Positions 1 through 8,239 of a stretch of 38,742 nucleotides of DNA are shown in pieces (position 1 is the stretch's first letter; every line of letters begins with the position of its first letter). Source of the stretch: Euryhalocaulis caribicus. GTDB lineage: Bacteria; Pseudomonadota; Alphaproteobacteria; Caulobacterales; Maricaulaceae. The notes beneath the pieces are model-generated. The model saw nothing but the letters and a program-made list of their open reading frames with translations, had not been told where the DNA came from and did not search any database. The position numbers and the translations under genes were made by a program. The DNA is taken from NCBI RefSeq assembly GCF_000412185.1, contig NZ_ASJA01000022.1, positions 1-38,742 on the forward strand. Direction: 5' to 3'.

Positions 1-741
1 CTGCGCCTGACCGATACCGGCGCGGCGGGTCTGGAGCGCTTGAGCCGGGCGATGGAGCTGATGGGAGAGGCCAGCACGGCCATGCGCTCCCCGCCCTCCG
101 GCGCGGCGCTCAATCTCGCCGCCCCGGCCGATTTCAGCGAACGCTGGCTGGCCGCGCGCCTGCCCCGGTTCCGCAGCCGGCACGGCCCGCTGACCCTCAC
201 CCTGACCACGGACAACCCGGCGCAGGCGCTGGAGGACGGGGCCGCTGATATCGCCATTCTCTACGCCGCCGAACCGCCGCCCGGATTCCGCGCACAGCGC
301 CTGATGGGCGAGACGCTGACCCCGCTCGCCAGCAGCGCGGCGGCCGCGGACATCCAGGACGCGGCGGGCCTCGACCGGGCCATCCTGATCCACGACGTTT
401 CCCCGGAGGGCGAACGCAGCCCCGGCTGGCGCGGATGGCTGGCCTCGCGCGGCGCCTATGCCGTGGATTCGCAGAGCGGCGACCGCGTTTCGGGCGCGGG
501 CCCGGCGCTGGCGCTGGCCGCCGCGAACGGCGGCGTGGCGCTGGCCCGCCGCACGCTGGCCGAGGCCGAGATGCGCTCCGGCGCGCTGACGCCGCTCTTC
601 CCGGACGGCGACATGGCCGCGCCCACGGCCTATTTCCTCGTCTCCCGCGCCACGGACCGGCTTTCGGAAACCGCGCGCCGCTTTACAGACTGGCTGCAGG
701 AGGAAGCGGCGCGCTTTTCCGACCTTCAGGACGAACTCTAG
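1..741 (+). CDS. LysR-family transcriptional regulator, C-terminal part (5' end outside window)
   Basis: The reading frame is open from the first base and ends at TAG 739-741, giving 246 codons of a protein whose N-terminus lies outside the window. The first residues (LRLTDTGAAGLERLSRAM) look like the end of the winged-helix plus the linker helix of a LysR-type regulator, where 'LT..G' follows the DNA-binding domain. The rest fits the LysR substrate-binding domain: a beta strand LNLAAPADFSERWLAARLPRF, then 'ALEDGAADIAILYA', as in GcvA-like members. The helix-turn-helix itself is not visible, so DNA binding is inferred from the family. The target is unknown. It is convergent with metB, the two stop codons sharing CTAG at 738-741, so a role in methionine control is possible but not shown. 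Confidence 0.8.
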   Translation: MRLTDTGAAGLERLSRAMELMGEASTAMRSPPSGAALNLAAPADFSERWLAARLPRFRSRHGPLTLTLTTDNPAQALEDGAADIAILYAAEPPPGFRAQRLMGETLTPLASSAAAADIQDAAGLDRAILIHDVSPEGERSPGWRGWLASRGAYAVDSQSGDRVSGAGPALALAAANGGVALARRTLAEAEMRSGALTPLFPDGDMAAPTAYFLVSRATDRLSETARRFTDWLQEEAARFSDLQDEL

Positions 742-1904
742 GCCGCCTTGCGCTCCACCTGCGCCAGCGCCGCGTGAAGATCGTTCAACAGGTCTTCCGG
801 ATGCTCCAGCCCGACCGAAACCCGGACCAGCGTGTCGCCTAGACCGGCCGTCGCGCGCGCTTCGGCGGACATCCCGCCATGCACCATCGCGGCGGGCAGG
901 CAGATCAGGCTCTCGAACCCGCCCAGCGACGGCGCCAGCGTGAACAGCTCCAGCGCCTGAATGAAGGCGCCGACATCCAGATCCGGCGACAGTTCGAAAC
1001 TCATCAGCGAACCCGGCCCGCTCTGTTGACGTTGCGCGATCTCGTAGCCGGGATGGGTTTCCAGACCCGGATAATGGATGCGGGAAATCCGCGGATCGTC
1101 CGACAGCGTGCGGGCGATGGTCTGGGCCGTGGCTTCCTGCCGGTCGATGCGGGCGAACAGCGTGCGCAGGCCGCGCAATGTAAGGAAGCTGTCGAACGGC
1201 GCGCCCGTTGCGCCGATATTATTGGCCCACCAGGCCAGGCTTTCGCCCAGCGTCTCATCGGCGGTCAGCACCGCCCCGCCGACCACATCGCTGTGGCCAT
1301 TGATGAACTTGGTCGTGGAGTGAAACACCACATCGCAGCCAAGGTTCAGCGGTTGCTGGCGCGCCGGCGAGAGGAAGGTGTTGTCGGCGGCGACAATCGC
1401 GCCCACCGCTTTCGCTTCCGCGGCGGCCTTCCGGACATCCACCAGACGCAGCAGCGGATTGCTGGGCGTTTCGATGAAGACGATTTTCGGCTTGCGGGCC
1501 AGCGCGGCCTGATACGCCTGCTCGTCATTCTGGTCGACAAAGTCGACTTCGAACCAGCCCTGCTCTACCCGCGAGTTCAGCAGGCGGTATGTGCCGCCAT
1601 AACAGTCATGCGGGGCCAGCACCCGGTCCCCCGGCTCCAGCAGGCAGAGCAGCAGATTGACCGCGGACATGCCCGAAGACGTCACGATACATCGCGCCGC
1701 GCCTTCCAGTTCGCACAGCGCCGCCTCCAGATTGTTCCGGCTGGGATTGTTTGTGCGGCTGTAATCCAGCGCCGGTTTCTCATGCGCCGAGGGCCAGGCG
1801 TAATTGGCCGACAGGTAGAGCGGCGGCGAGACGGACCGGAATGTAGGGTCCTTGCCGATGCCATGCGCGGCGGCATGCGTGTCGGGTTTCCATTGCGTCG
1901 TCAT
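738..1904 (-). CDS. metB: Cystathionine gamma-synthase / O-succinylhomoserine (thiol)-lyase
   Basis: A 388-residue protein of the Cys/Met-metabolism PLP-enzyme family, the usual length. It joins an O-acylated homoserine to cysteine, giving cystathionine for methionine synthesis in the cytoplasm. The PLP lysine is about K199 in STTKFINGHSDVVGG, which resembles the MetB form of the motif; other family landmarks are SSGMSA near 77 and ETPSNPLL near 145. The metX stop codon lies directly before its ATG, so metX and metB are cotranscribed and should share the upstream SAM-II riboswitch. It could instead be cystathionine beta-lyase or O-acylhomoserine sulfhydrylase, since motifs overlap across the family. 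The neighbouring acyltransferase favours the gamma-synthase reading. Confidence 0.85.
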   Translation of the reverse strand: MTTQWKPDTHAAAHGIGKDPTFRSVSPPLYLSANYAWPSAHEKPALDYSRTNNPSRNNLEAALCELEGAARCIVTSSGMSAVNLLLCLLEPGDRVLAPHDCYGGTYRLLNSRVEQGWFEVDFVDQNDEQAYQAALARKPKIVFIETPSNPLLRLVDVRKAAAEAKAVGAIVAADNTFLSPARQQPLNLGCDVVFHSTTKFINGHSDVVGGAVLTADETLGESLAWWANNIGATGAPFDSFLTLRGLRTLFARIDRQEATAQTIARTLSDDPRISRIHYPGLETHPGYEIAQRQQSGPGSLMSFELSPDLDVGAFIQALELFTLAPSLGGFESLICLPAAMVHGGMSAEARATAGLGDTLVRVSVGLEHPEDLLNDLHAALAQVERKAA

Positions 1905-2864
1905 CTAGGCTGTCTCCGTGGTCAGGAAGGTTTCGATACAGAAAGAGATGGCCGCCGCTTCCTTCAGGAAGGCGTCATGGCCGTAGAGCGAGCTGAATTC
2001 GTGATAGGCCCCGCGGGGCGTGGCGCGCGCGGCGGCGCGGATCTGTTCCGGGGGCGCCAGCCGGTCCTCGCGCACCGCCACATAGGTGACGGGGCAGACC
2101 AGCCCGCAAACCTCCACCCGGTGGGCGTCCAGCGATTGCGACAGGGCCAGAAAGCGTTCCGGCGACACGGTATCCGCATAGGCCGACCCGCGTGCGGCCA
2201 GATACGACTCCACGCACTCCGCGCCCTCCCTCCCAAAGCGGGATTCGAACTCGTCCGGCGTGCGGTAGGTCGTCATGGCCAGGCGCCGGGCCAGATCCAG
2301 CCCCGCCGCGCCATCGCCCAGCCTCAGGCCCAGCGCCACCGTTTCCCGCTGGATGGAGCGCCAGGCCTTCGCCATGGCCGGCGACCGGTCCGCCGCGCTG
2401 ATAACCAGCGCGGATTCGATCCGCGCCGGGGCCAGCCCGGCCAGCGCCAGCGCGACCATGCCGCCATAGGATGCGCCGATTACCCGCGCGCGGTCCGCCG
2501 CCAGCTCATCCAGCAGCGCCAGAACGGCGCGCGCCTGATCATGTGTTGAAGGAAAGGGCGACACCGCCTCGCCCGGATAATCGAAAGTCAGCAGGCGGAC
2601 GCGATCCGTATCGACCGCCCGCCCCGGCCCGGCCTGATCCCGCCACCAGCCTTTCGCGCCGTCATGATCCGCGGCGAAGCGATGTGCGGAAATGCCGCCC
2701 ATCGCGACCACCACGGGCGCCCCGGCGGGACCGCAAACATGACCGGAAATTTCCACCATGCGGCCGCCAAGACGCACGCTGGCGTTCAGGTCTCGCGCCT
2801 CAAACGCCGGCTCCCAGACGGGATCGTCCGGAGTCTCGGCTAAACAGTTTTCCTGGAAGGCCAT
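1905..2864 (-). CDS. metX: Homoserine O-acyltransferase, MetX-like alpha/beta hydrolase fold
   Basis: A 319-residue alpha/beta-hydrolase-fold protein. The nucleophile elbow is GASYGG with Ser about 132; the likely acid is D267 in REDRLAPPEQ and the His is H296 in LYGHDAF, giving a complete Ser-Asp-His triad. An N-terminal GGISAHR and a central MTTYRTPDEFESRF match the MetX superfamily. It activates homoserine by acylation, the first committed step to methionine. The sequence resembles the short MetX form I recall from xanthomonads, which uses succinyl-CoA, and pairing with MetB also suggests succinyl rather than acetyl transfer; this is inference. The gene follows a SAM-II aptamer. The ATG at 2864 sits about 100 nt downstream of the aptamer and has only a weak ribosome-binding site. 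Confidence 0.82.
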   Translation of the reverse strand: MAFQENCLAETPDDPVWEPAFEARDLNASVRLGGRMVEISGHVCGPAGAPVVVAMGGISAHRFAADHDGAKGWWRDQAGPGRAVDTDRVRLLTFDYPGEAVSPFPSTHDQARAVLALLDELAADRARVIGASYGGMVALALAGLAPARIESALVISAADRSPAMAKAWRSIQRETVALGLRLGDGAAGLDLARRLAMTTYRTPDEFESRFGREGAECVESYLAARGSAYADTVSPERFLALSQSLDAHRVEVCGLVCPVTYVAVREDRLAPPEQIRAAARATPRGAYHEFSSLYGHDAFLKEAAAISFCIETFLTTETA

Positions 2865-2916
2865 CAGCTTCGCTCTCTAACGCTTCTCGCGGAAGGAGCG
2901 CGGACGCCGATGAGCG

Positions 2917-2966
2917 AAAAATCGGGAAACTTGCAGACGCAGATACGCAAACGGTCTTGTTACCCG
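2917..2966 (-). terminator. Possible intrinsic terminator downstream of the SAM-II aptamer
   Basis: On the minus strand CGGGTAAC pairs with GTTTCCCG (one T-T mismatch) around an inner TTGC/GCAA pairing, followed by ATTTTT. The 5' arm begins with the last GGG of the aptamer, so ligand binding and terminator folding could be coupled. The loop is long and the stem imperfect, so this is tentative. Confidence 0.35.
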
Positions 2967-3021
2967 TCTCGCTTTAGCCGCACTTATTCCGCGCCCGCAA
3001 GCTGAACATCAAATCGGCGCG
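2963..3021 (-). ncRNA. SAM-II riboswitch upstream of metX-metB
   Basis: On the minus strand a six-base stem CGCGCC/GGCGCG encloses a loop beginning GAUUUGA. After the stem comes GAAUAAGUGCGGCUAAAGCG, matching the SAM-II hallmarks: GAUUU at the start of the loop, then UAA...GCUAAA forming the pseudoknot and SAM pocket. Loop length and order fit the class. SAM-II elements are known mainly from Alphaproteobacteria, upstream of metX, metA or metC, where bound S-adenosylmethionine lowers expression. The element is about 100 nt from the metX start, further than in many members, where the aptamer tail carries the ribosome-binding site. Confidence 0.82.
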
Positions 3022-3028
3022 TATTAAG

Positions 3029-3048
3029 ATATAAAGATATCGTTATAT
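3029..3048. promoter_or_regulatory. AT-rich palindrome upstream of the met riboswitch, probable repressor operator
   Basis: A 20-bp inverted repeat, ATATAA[A]GATATC[G]TTATAT on the plus strand, symmetric except for one mismatched pair. It stands out in very GC-rich surroundings and lies just upstream of the SAM-II element, near where the metX promoter should be. It resembles the palindromes described for ArsR-type methionine regulators (SahR/SamR) in proteobacteria. The regulator gene is not in this window. Confidence 0.55.
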
Positions 3049-3051
3049 GAT

Positions 3052-3074
3052 GTAAACCGGGTTTTGGACCCCGG
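3052..3074 (-). terminator. Weak terminator-like hairpin after the TetR gene
   Basis: On the minus strand, directly after the TGA, CCGGG and CCCGG form a five-base stem around GTCCAAAA, followed by TTTACAT. The stem is short and the T-tract broken. It would separate tetR transcription from the metX promoter region. Confidence 0.35.
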
Positions 3075-3075
3075 C

Positions 3076-3639
3076 TCAGACGCAGGCCTGCAGCATCACG
3101 GCCAGACGCTCTTTCAACCGGGCGCGACCCGCATCGTCCAGACCATATCCGTCCGTCATGGCGCGGCTTACCGACATGCCCAGAATTATGCCGCCGATCA
3201 GCCGCGCGCGCACCGCGGCGTCCGGCCCGCCGAGCCATTCGGCGAAAGGTTCGTGGAAACGTTTGGCGATGGAGTTCCTGACCAGTTCCGCAGCGTCCGG
3301 CGACGCCGCCGAACGCAGCATGATCAGCACGCCCTCCATTTTCCGGTCATTGCGGGGTTCGTCGATCAGCATGGTCGCGACGCGCTCGCCAAACCCGGCC
3401 CGGTCTTCCTGGAACAGCTCTCCCGGATCGCCTGAACTTGTCAGCACTTCGCCGAACAGTTCCGCCTTGGACCCGAAATATCGGCAGACCAGCGCCGCAT
3501 CCACGCCGGCCGCCCCGGCGATGTCGCGCAAGCCCACATTCTCGTAGGAATCCCGGCTGAACTGCTCGCGGGCGGCGTTCAGGATGGCGTCTCGCGTGGT
3601 TCTCGCACAACGGACGCGGGTTTCCGGTTTCTCGTTCAC
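3076..3639 (-). CDS. TetR-family repressor, probable regulator of the adjacent efflux pump
   Basis: With the GTG at 3639 this is a 187-residue TetR-family protein. The N-terminal helix-turn-helix is clear: RDAILNAAREQFSRDSYENVGLRDIA, then GVDAALVCRYFGSKAELF, with the typical Y-F-x-S-K-x-x-L ending. The C-terminal ligand domain is unrecognisable beyond its helical character, as is normal for the family. An upstream ATG at 3735 would extend the protein through the operator palindrome at 3667-3688, so the GTG is preferred although its ribosome-binding site is weak. The gene is divergent from acrA-acrB, the common arrangement of an AcrR/NfxB-like repressor with its pump, so local control and autoregulation are likely. 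The inducer is unknown. Confidence 0.82.
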   Translation of the reverse strand: MNEKPETRVRCARTTRDAILNAAREQFSRDSYENVGLRDIAGAAGVDAALVCRYFGSKAELFGEVLTSSGDPGELFQEDRAGFGERVATMLIDEPRNDRKMEGVLIMLRSAASPDAAELVRNSIAKRFHEPFAEWLGGPDAAVRARLIGGIILGMSVSRAMTDGYGLDDAGRARLKERLAVMLQACV

Positions 3640-3666
3640 GCCGATGAGGTGGGCGATTGAGAAAGT

Positions 3667-3688
3667 TTTGTCAACGAGCGTTGACAAA
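3667..3688. promoter_or_regulatory. Inverted-repeat operator between tetR and the efflux genes
   Basis: Two perfect nine-base arms, TTTGTCAAC and GTTGACAAA, separated by GAGC. Each arm contains a TTGACA -35-like hexamer, one facing each gene, so a bound TetR dimer would cover both promoters. On the acrA side a TACAAT at 3701-3706 could be a -10 box, but the spacer of about 14 bases is short. Confidence 0.65.
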
Positions 3689-3790
3689 GCACCTGCAACA
3701 TACAATTTCCCCCTCAGCCGGTTTGGCCGCGCCACTCAATCTGGTTTATTCCAGCATGGGGGCGCGGGTTTATTTTTGCGAGATCCATTT

Positions 3791-4984
3791 ATGTTGCGCC
3801 CCCTTATGAAATTTGCCGTACTGGGCCTGTCCGCCGCCTTGCTTGCCGCATGTGGCGACGGCGCTTCCGAAAACGCCCAGCAAGGCCCCGGCGCGCCCGA
3901 GGTCAGCACCGCCACGCCGCTGGTGGAGCGCGTTGTTGACTGGGACGCCTATGCCGGCCGCTTTGAATCCCCCGAAAGCGTCAATATCCGCGCCCGCGTG
4001 AACGGTTATCTGGAAGAGGTCCATTTCCAGGACGGCCAGCATGTGGAAAAGGGCGATTTGCTGTTCACCATCGATCAGCGCCCTTATCAGGCGGCCGTCG
4101 AGTCCGCCCGCGGCGAAGTGAACCGCGCCCGTGCGACGCTGGAACAGGCGCGTCAGGCCCTGACCCGGGCCGATGAGCTGCGCGCCGCCGAAGCGGTGTC
4201 CGAACAGGATCTGGAAAACGCCCGCGCCGCCGCGCAACAGGCCGACGCCAATCTCTCCGCCGCGCAGGCCAATCTGCGTTCGCAGCAGCTGAATCTCGAT
4301 TTCACGAAGATTACCGCGCCGATTTCGGGCCGCATCTCCGACCGCCGAGTCGATCCGGGCAATCTGGTCAGCGCGGGAACCGATACGCTGACCACCATCG
4401 TTTCCATCGACCCGATCCATTTCGTGTTCGACGTCTCCGAGTCCGCGCTGCTGAACTACCAGCGGCAGAACCGCTCGGTCGAGGGCGCGGAGGTGGAAAT
4501 CCGTTTGCAGGGCGACAATGAATTCCGCTGGGAAGGCAATGTCACCTTCGCCGATAACAGCGTCGATTCCTCGACCGGCACGATCCGCCTGAAAGCCGAA
4601 ATCCCCAATGCCGACGGCTTCCTGCGCCCCGGCCTTTATGGCGATGGCCGCATGCAGGGCACCGCCCCCTATGACGCTATCCTGGTGCCGCAGACCGCCA
4701 TCCTCTCCGATGCGACGCGGCGGCTGGTCTATGTCGTGGGCGAGGAGAACAAGGTCGAGGCCCGCGCCGTCGAGCTTGGCCCGCTCAGCGGTGATCTTCG
4801 CGTGATCAAGTCGGGGCTTTCGGCGAATGATCGCGTGGTCATCAACGGCCTGCAGCGCGCCATGCCCGGCGCGCCGGTGACGCCCACGGACGGCGAGATC
4901 AGCCGTACGGCCGAAACCGCCATGCCGGGGGATCCGGCGCAAGGCGGCGGATCGCCGGCCGCGGCCGCCATCCCCGTCGAGTAA
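3791..4984 (+). CDS. acrA: RND efflux periplasmic adaptor lipoprotein (AcrA/MexA family)
   Basis: A 397-residue membrane-fusion protein. The ATG at 3791 gives a lipoprotein signal peptide: MLRPLMKF, a hydrophobic run, then the lipobox LLAAC with Cys about 21, so the mature protein is anchored on the periplasmic side of the inner membrane. Next comes the split lipoyl/biotinyl-like domain (VNGYLEEVHFQDGQHVEKGDLLFTID, then FTKITAPISGRISDRRVDPGNLV), separated by a long alpha-helical hairpin rich in Ala and Gln at about 100-180. Beta-barrel and membrane-proximal domains follow, including DNSVDSSTGTIRLKAEIPN. It links the AcrB pump to an outer-membrane channel. It starts about 100 bp after the operator palindrome and is followed after 36 bp by acrB. 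Confidence 0.88.
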   Translation: MLRPLMKFAVLGLSAALLAACGDGASENAQQGPGAPEVSTATPLVERVVDWDAYAGRFESPESVNIRARVNGYLEEVHFQDGQHVEKGDLLFTIDQRPYQAAVESARGEVNRARATLEQARQALTRADELRAAEAVSEQDLENARAAAQQADANLSAAQANLRSQQLNLDFTKITAPISGRISDRRVDPGNLVSAGTDTLTTIVSIDPIHFVFDVSESALLNYQRQNRSVEGAEVEIRLQGDNEFRWEGNVTFADNSVDSSTGTIRLKAEIPNADGFLRPGLYGDGRMQGTAPYDAILVPQTAILSDATRRLVYVVGEENKVEARAVELGPLSGDLRVIKSGLSANDRVVINGLQRAMPGAPVTPTDGEISRTAETAMPGDPAQGGGSPAAAAIPVE

Positions 4985-5020
4985 GCCTCAAGAATCCTCT
5001 CGCCCGCGAAGGGACGCCCC

Positions 5021-8000
5021 ATGGGAATGTCCAAATTCTTTATCGACCGGCCGATTTTCGCGCTGGTGATCTCCGTCTTCATCACGCTGATCGGCATCTT
5101 CGCCTATCCGCGCCTTGCGCTGTCGCAATATCCGGAAATCGCGCCGCCGACCGTGGCCGTTCAGGCCGCCTATCCGGGCGCTTCCGCCGAAGACGCGGCC
5201 CTGCAGGTGGCCGCCCCTCTGGAGCAGGAAATCAACGGCGTGGAGGGCATGATCTACATGCAGTCCTCTTCCACGTCCGACGGGGCTGTCTCCATCACCG
5301 TGACGTTCGAGCCGGGAACCGATCTGGATGCGGCGCAGGTGCTGGTCCAGAACCGCGTGAACCGCGCCGAGCCGCGGCTGCCTGAAATCGTGCGCCAGAC
5401 CGGCGTCGTGGTGGAGAAACAGTCCACCGGCTTCCTGATGATCGTGGCGCTGGTCTCCGACGATGAGTCTCTGGATACCGACTACATAGGCAACTACGCC
5501 AACTCCCAGCTCCGCGACCGTCTGTTGCGGCTGGAAGGCGTGGGTGCCGTTCAGGTTTTCGGCGGCGGCAATTACGCCATGCGCGTCTGGATCGACCCGG
5601 AAAAGGCCGCCGCGCGCAATCTGAACGCCTCCGACATCACCAATGCGCTGGCTGCCCAGAACGTACAGGCCGCCGCCGGTTCGGTCGGCGGACCGCCCTT
5701 CGATAATGACCCGGCCGCCTTCCAGATCGGCGTGCAGGTCCAGGGCCGCCTCGCCGATCCCGAAGAATTCGCCGATATCGTGATCAAGCGCGGCGATGAC
5801 GGCCAGATCACCCGTCTGGGCGATGTCGCGCGCGTGGAGCTGGGATCGCAGGATTACGGAGTCCGCGGCTATTTCGACGGGCAGCGCGGCATCGCGCTCG
5901 CCATCATCCAGCAGCCGGGCGCGAATGCGCTGGGCACCGCCGACCGCGTGCTGACGGAGATGGAATCGGCCAAGGAGAACTTCCCGCAGGGCATCCGCTA
6001 CCTGATCCCCTACAACCCGACTGAATTTGTCGCCGCCTCGGTGGAGGCCGTCCAGCATACCCTGCTGGAGGCCGTGGCCATCGTCGCGATCGTGGTTCTG
6101 GTTTTCCTCCAGACCTGGCGCGCGGCGATCATTCCACTGGTCGCCATTCCGGTCTCCATCATCGGCGTGTTCGCCGTGCAGCTGGCGCTCGGATTCTCGA
6201 TCAACTCCCTGTCGCTGTTCGCGCTGGTTCTGGCTGTCGGCATCGTGGTCGACGACGCCATCGTGGTGGTGGAGAATGTCGAGCGGAACATACGCGAGGG
6301 CTATAATCCACGAACCGCCGCCAGACGATCCATGGAGGAGGTTTCCGGCGCGCTGATCGCCATCGGGCTGGTGCTGATTTCGGTGTTCGTACCGACCGCC
6401 TTCACGCCCGGCATCCCCGGCATCTTCTATCGTCAGTTCGCCGTCGCCATCGCCGCGGCCAGCGTGATTTCGCTGATCGTATCGCTGACGCTTTCGCCGG
6501 CGCTGGCCGCCTTCTTCCTGAAGCCCCACAAGAAGAAAGAGGACCGCAATACCGGCCCGGCCTTCCTGAAACCGCTGCGCTATGGCGCGGACAAGTTCAA
6601 TCAGGGCTTTGACTGGCTGTCCGAAAATTACGGCCGCCTGACCGCGCGGCTGGTCCGCATGACGCTGCTGATGCTGGTCGTCTATGCCGGCCTCCTGGCG
6701 CTGACGGGCTGGCGCCTGAACTCCACGCCCACGGGCTTCATCCCGGAACAGGATCAGGGCTTCCTGATCGGCGTGGTTCAGCTGCCGCCCGGCTCATCGC
6801 TGGAACGCACCAACGAGATCATGCTCCGCGCCCGGGAAATGGTGATCGAGCAGGAAGGCGTGGACGATGTCGCCGCCTTCGCCGGGCTGGACGGGTCCAG
6901 CTTCTCCTTCGCCTCCAACGCCGGCACGATGTTCATTCGCCTGACCGAGCACAGCGAACGCGAAGGCCATGACGGACTCAGCGCCGCAGCGCTGTCCCAG
7001 AGTCTCAGCGGCCAGCTCGGCGGCGCGATTTCGGAGAGCAATGTCTTCATCATCGCCCCGCCCGCCGTTCAGGGCCTGGGCAATGGCAGCGGCTTCACCA
7101 TGATGATCCAGGACACCCAGGATCAGGGCTATCCTGCATTGCAACAGGCCTCCGGCGCCATGATGGGCGCGGCTTCGCAGAACCCGGCGGTGACGCAGGT
7201 CTTTAGCCTGTTCAACACCTCCACGCCGCGCGTGCGGGTCAATGTCGACCGCACGCAGGCATTGCGTCAGGGCGTGCAGCCGTCAGAGGTCTACAACACG
7301 CTGGGCGTCTATCTCGGCTCCCGCTACATCAATGATTTCAACTTCCTGGGCCGCACCTTCCGCGTGGTGGCGCAGGCCGACGCGCCGTTCCGCGATGATG
7401 TCTCGGACATTGCCAGCCTGAAAGTGCGCGCCGCCAATGGCGAAATGGTGCCGCTGGACGCCATCGCGCAAATCGAGAACCGCTCAGGCCCCACCCGGGT
7501 CGTGCGCTACAACCTGTTCCCCGCCGTGGAATTGCAGGGACAGGCCGCGCCCGGAGTCTCATCGGGCGAGGCGCTGGCCGCCATGGAGAAAATGGCGGCG
7601 GAGGTCCTGCCGCCCGGCTTCACCTATGAATGGACGACGCTGGCCTATCAGCAGAAACAGGCCAGCGGCTCGGCCGCCTTCGTCTTCATGATGGCGGTGG
7701 TGTTCGTCTTCCTGGTGCTGGCCGCGAACTATGAGGCCTTCACCCTGCCCATGGCGGTGATCCTGATCGTGCCGATGTGTCTGCTGGCCGCGATGGTGGG
7801 CGTCGGGCTGGCCGGGCTGGATAACAATATCCTGGTGCAGGTGGGGCTGGTTGTGCTGATCGCGCTGGCGGCCAAGAACGCCATCCTGATCGTGGAATTC
7901 GCCAAACAGGCCGAGGAAGAGCGCGGCCTGACGCCCGCGGAGGCGGCCGTCGATGCGGCGCGCGTGCGCCTGCGGCCGATCCTGATGACATCCTTCGCTT

Positions 8001-8239
8001 TCATCTTCGGGGTGTTGCCGCTGGCGACCGCCAGCGGACCGGGCGCGGAAATGCGTCAGGCCATCGGCATCGCCGTGTTCTCCGGGATGATTGGCGTGAC
8101 GGTCTTCGGTCTGCTTTTCACCCCGGTCTTCTATGTCGTCTTCCGCTGGATTTCCGACAGGCTGCCGAAGGGCGTGGACCGGGAGGAGCCAGGCGCCCCG
8201 AAAGTCGCGCAGGACAACAAAAAGCAAGGCGGGGCCTAA
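5021..8239 (+). CDS. acrB: RND multidrug efflux transporter, inner-membrane pump (AcrB/HAE1 family)
   Basis: A 1072-residue protein, slightly longer than E. coli AcrB. The start MGMSKFFIDRPIFALVISV is the standard HAE1 N-terminus with the first membrane helix. There are two repeated halves, each with a large periplasmic loop and a six-helix bundle. The proton-relay aspartate pair is in helix 4, VGIVVDDAIVVVENVER, at about residues 405-422, and the partner lysine is in ALAAKNAILIVEFAKQ near 950. It exports drugs or other hydrophobic compounds from the periplasm and inner-membrane leaflet using proton influx. The substrate cannot be told from sequence. A GAAGGGA ribosome-binding site supports the ATG at 5021. 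No TolC/OprM-type gene follows, so the channel must be encoded elsewhere. The 3' end overlaps the convergent small gene by 4 bp. Confidence 0.9.
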   Translation: MGMSKFFIDRPIFALVISVFITLIGIFAYPRLALSQYPEIAPPTVAVQAAYPGASAEDAALQVAAPLEQEINGVEGMIYMQSSSTSDGAVSITVTFEPGTDLDAAQVLVQNRVNRAEPRLPEIVRQTGVVVEKQSTGFLMIVALVSDDESLDTDYIGNYANSQLRDRLLRLEGVGAVQVFGGGNYAMRVWIDPEKAAARNLNASDITNALAAQNVQAAAGSVGGPPFDNDPAAFQIGVQVQGRLADPEEFADIVIKRGDDGQITRLGDVARVELGSQDYGVRGYFDGQRGIALAIIQQPGANALGTADRVLTEMESAKENFPQGIRYLIPYNPTEFVAASVEAVQHTLLEAVAIVAIVVLVFLQTWRAAIIPLVAIPVSIIGVFAVQLALGFSINSLSLFALVLAVGIVVDDAIVVVENVERNIREGYNPRTAARRSMEEVSGALIAIGLVLISVFVPTAFTPGIPGIFYRQFAVAIAAASVISLIVSLTLSPALAAFFLKPHKKKEDRNTGPAFLKPLRYGADKFNQGFDWLSENYGRLTARLVRMTLLMLVVYAGLLALTGWRLNSTPTGFIPEQDQGFLIGVVQLPPGSSLERTNEIMLRAREMVIEQEGVDDVAAFAGLDGSSFSFASNAGTMFIRLTEHSEREGHDGLSAAALSQSLSGQLGGAISESNVFIIAPPAVQGLGNGSGFTMMIQDTQDQGYPALQQASGAMMGAASQNPAVTQVFSLFNTSTPRVRVNVDRTQALRQGVQPSEVYNTLGVYLGSRYINDFNFLGRTFRVVAQADAPFRDDVSDIASLKVRAANGEMVPLDAIAQIENRSGPTRVVRYNLFPAVELQGQAAPGVSSGEALAAMEKMAAEVLPPGFTYEWTTLAYQQKQASGSAAFVFMMAVVFVFLVLAANYEAFTLPMAVILIVPMCLLAAMVGVGLAGLDNNILVQVGLVVLIALAAKNAILIVEFAKQAEEERGLTPAEAAVDAARVRLRPILMTSFAFIFGVLPLATASGPGAEMRQAIGIAVFSGMIGVTVFGLLFTPVFYVVFRWISDRLPKGVDREEPGAPKVAQDNKKQGGA

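Noticed and set aside
879-2549. Long plus-strand open frames opposite metB/metX and similar ones opposite argH, argG, leuC, leuA, ilvG and thrA.
   Set aside because: Arg/Gly/Gln/His-rich composition typical of the antisense frames of high-GC genes, without motifs or ribosome-binding sites.
3640-3735. Longer TetR start at an upstream ATG.
   Set aside because: It would code through the operator palindrome and adds a non-family N-terminus.
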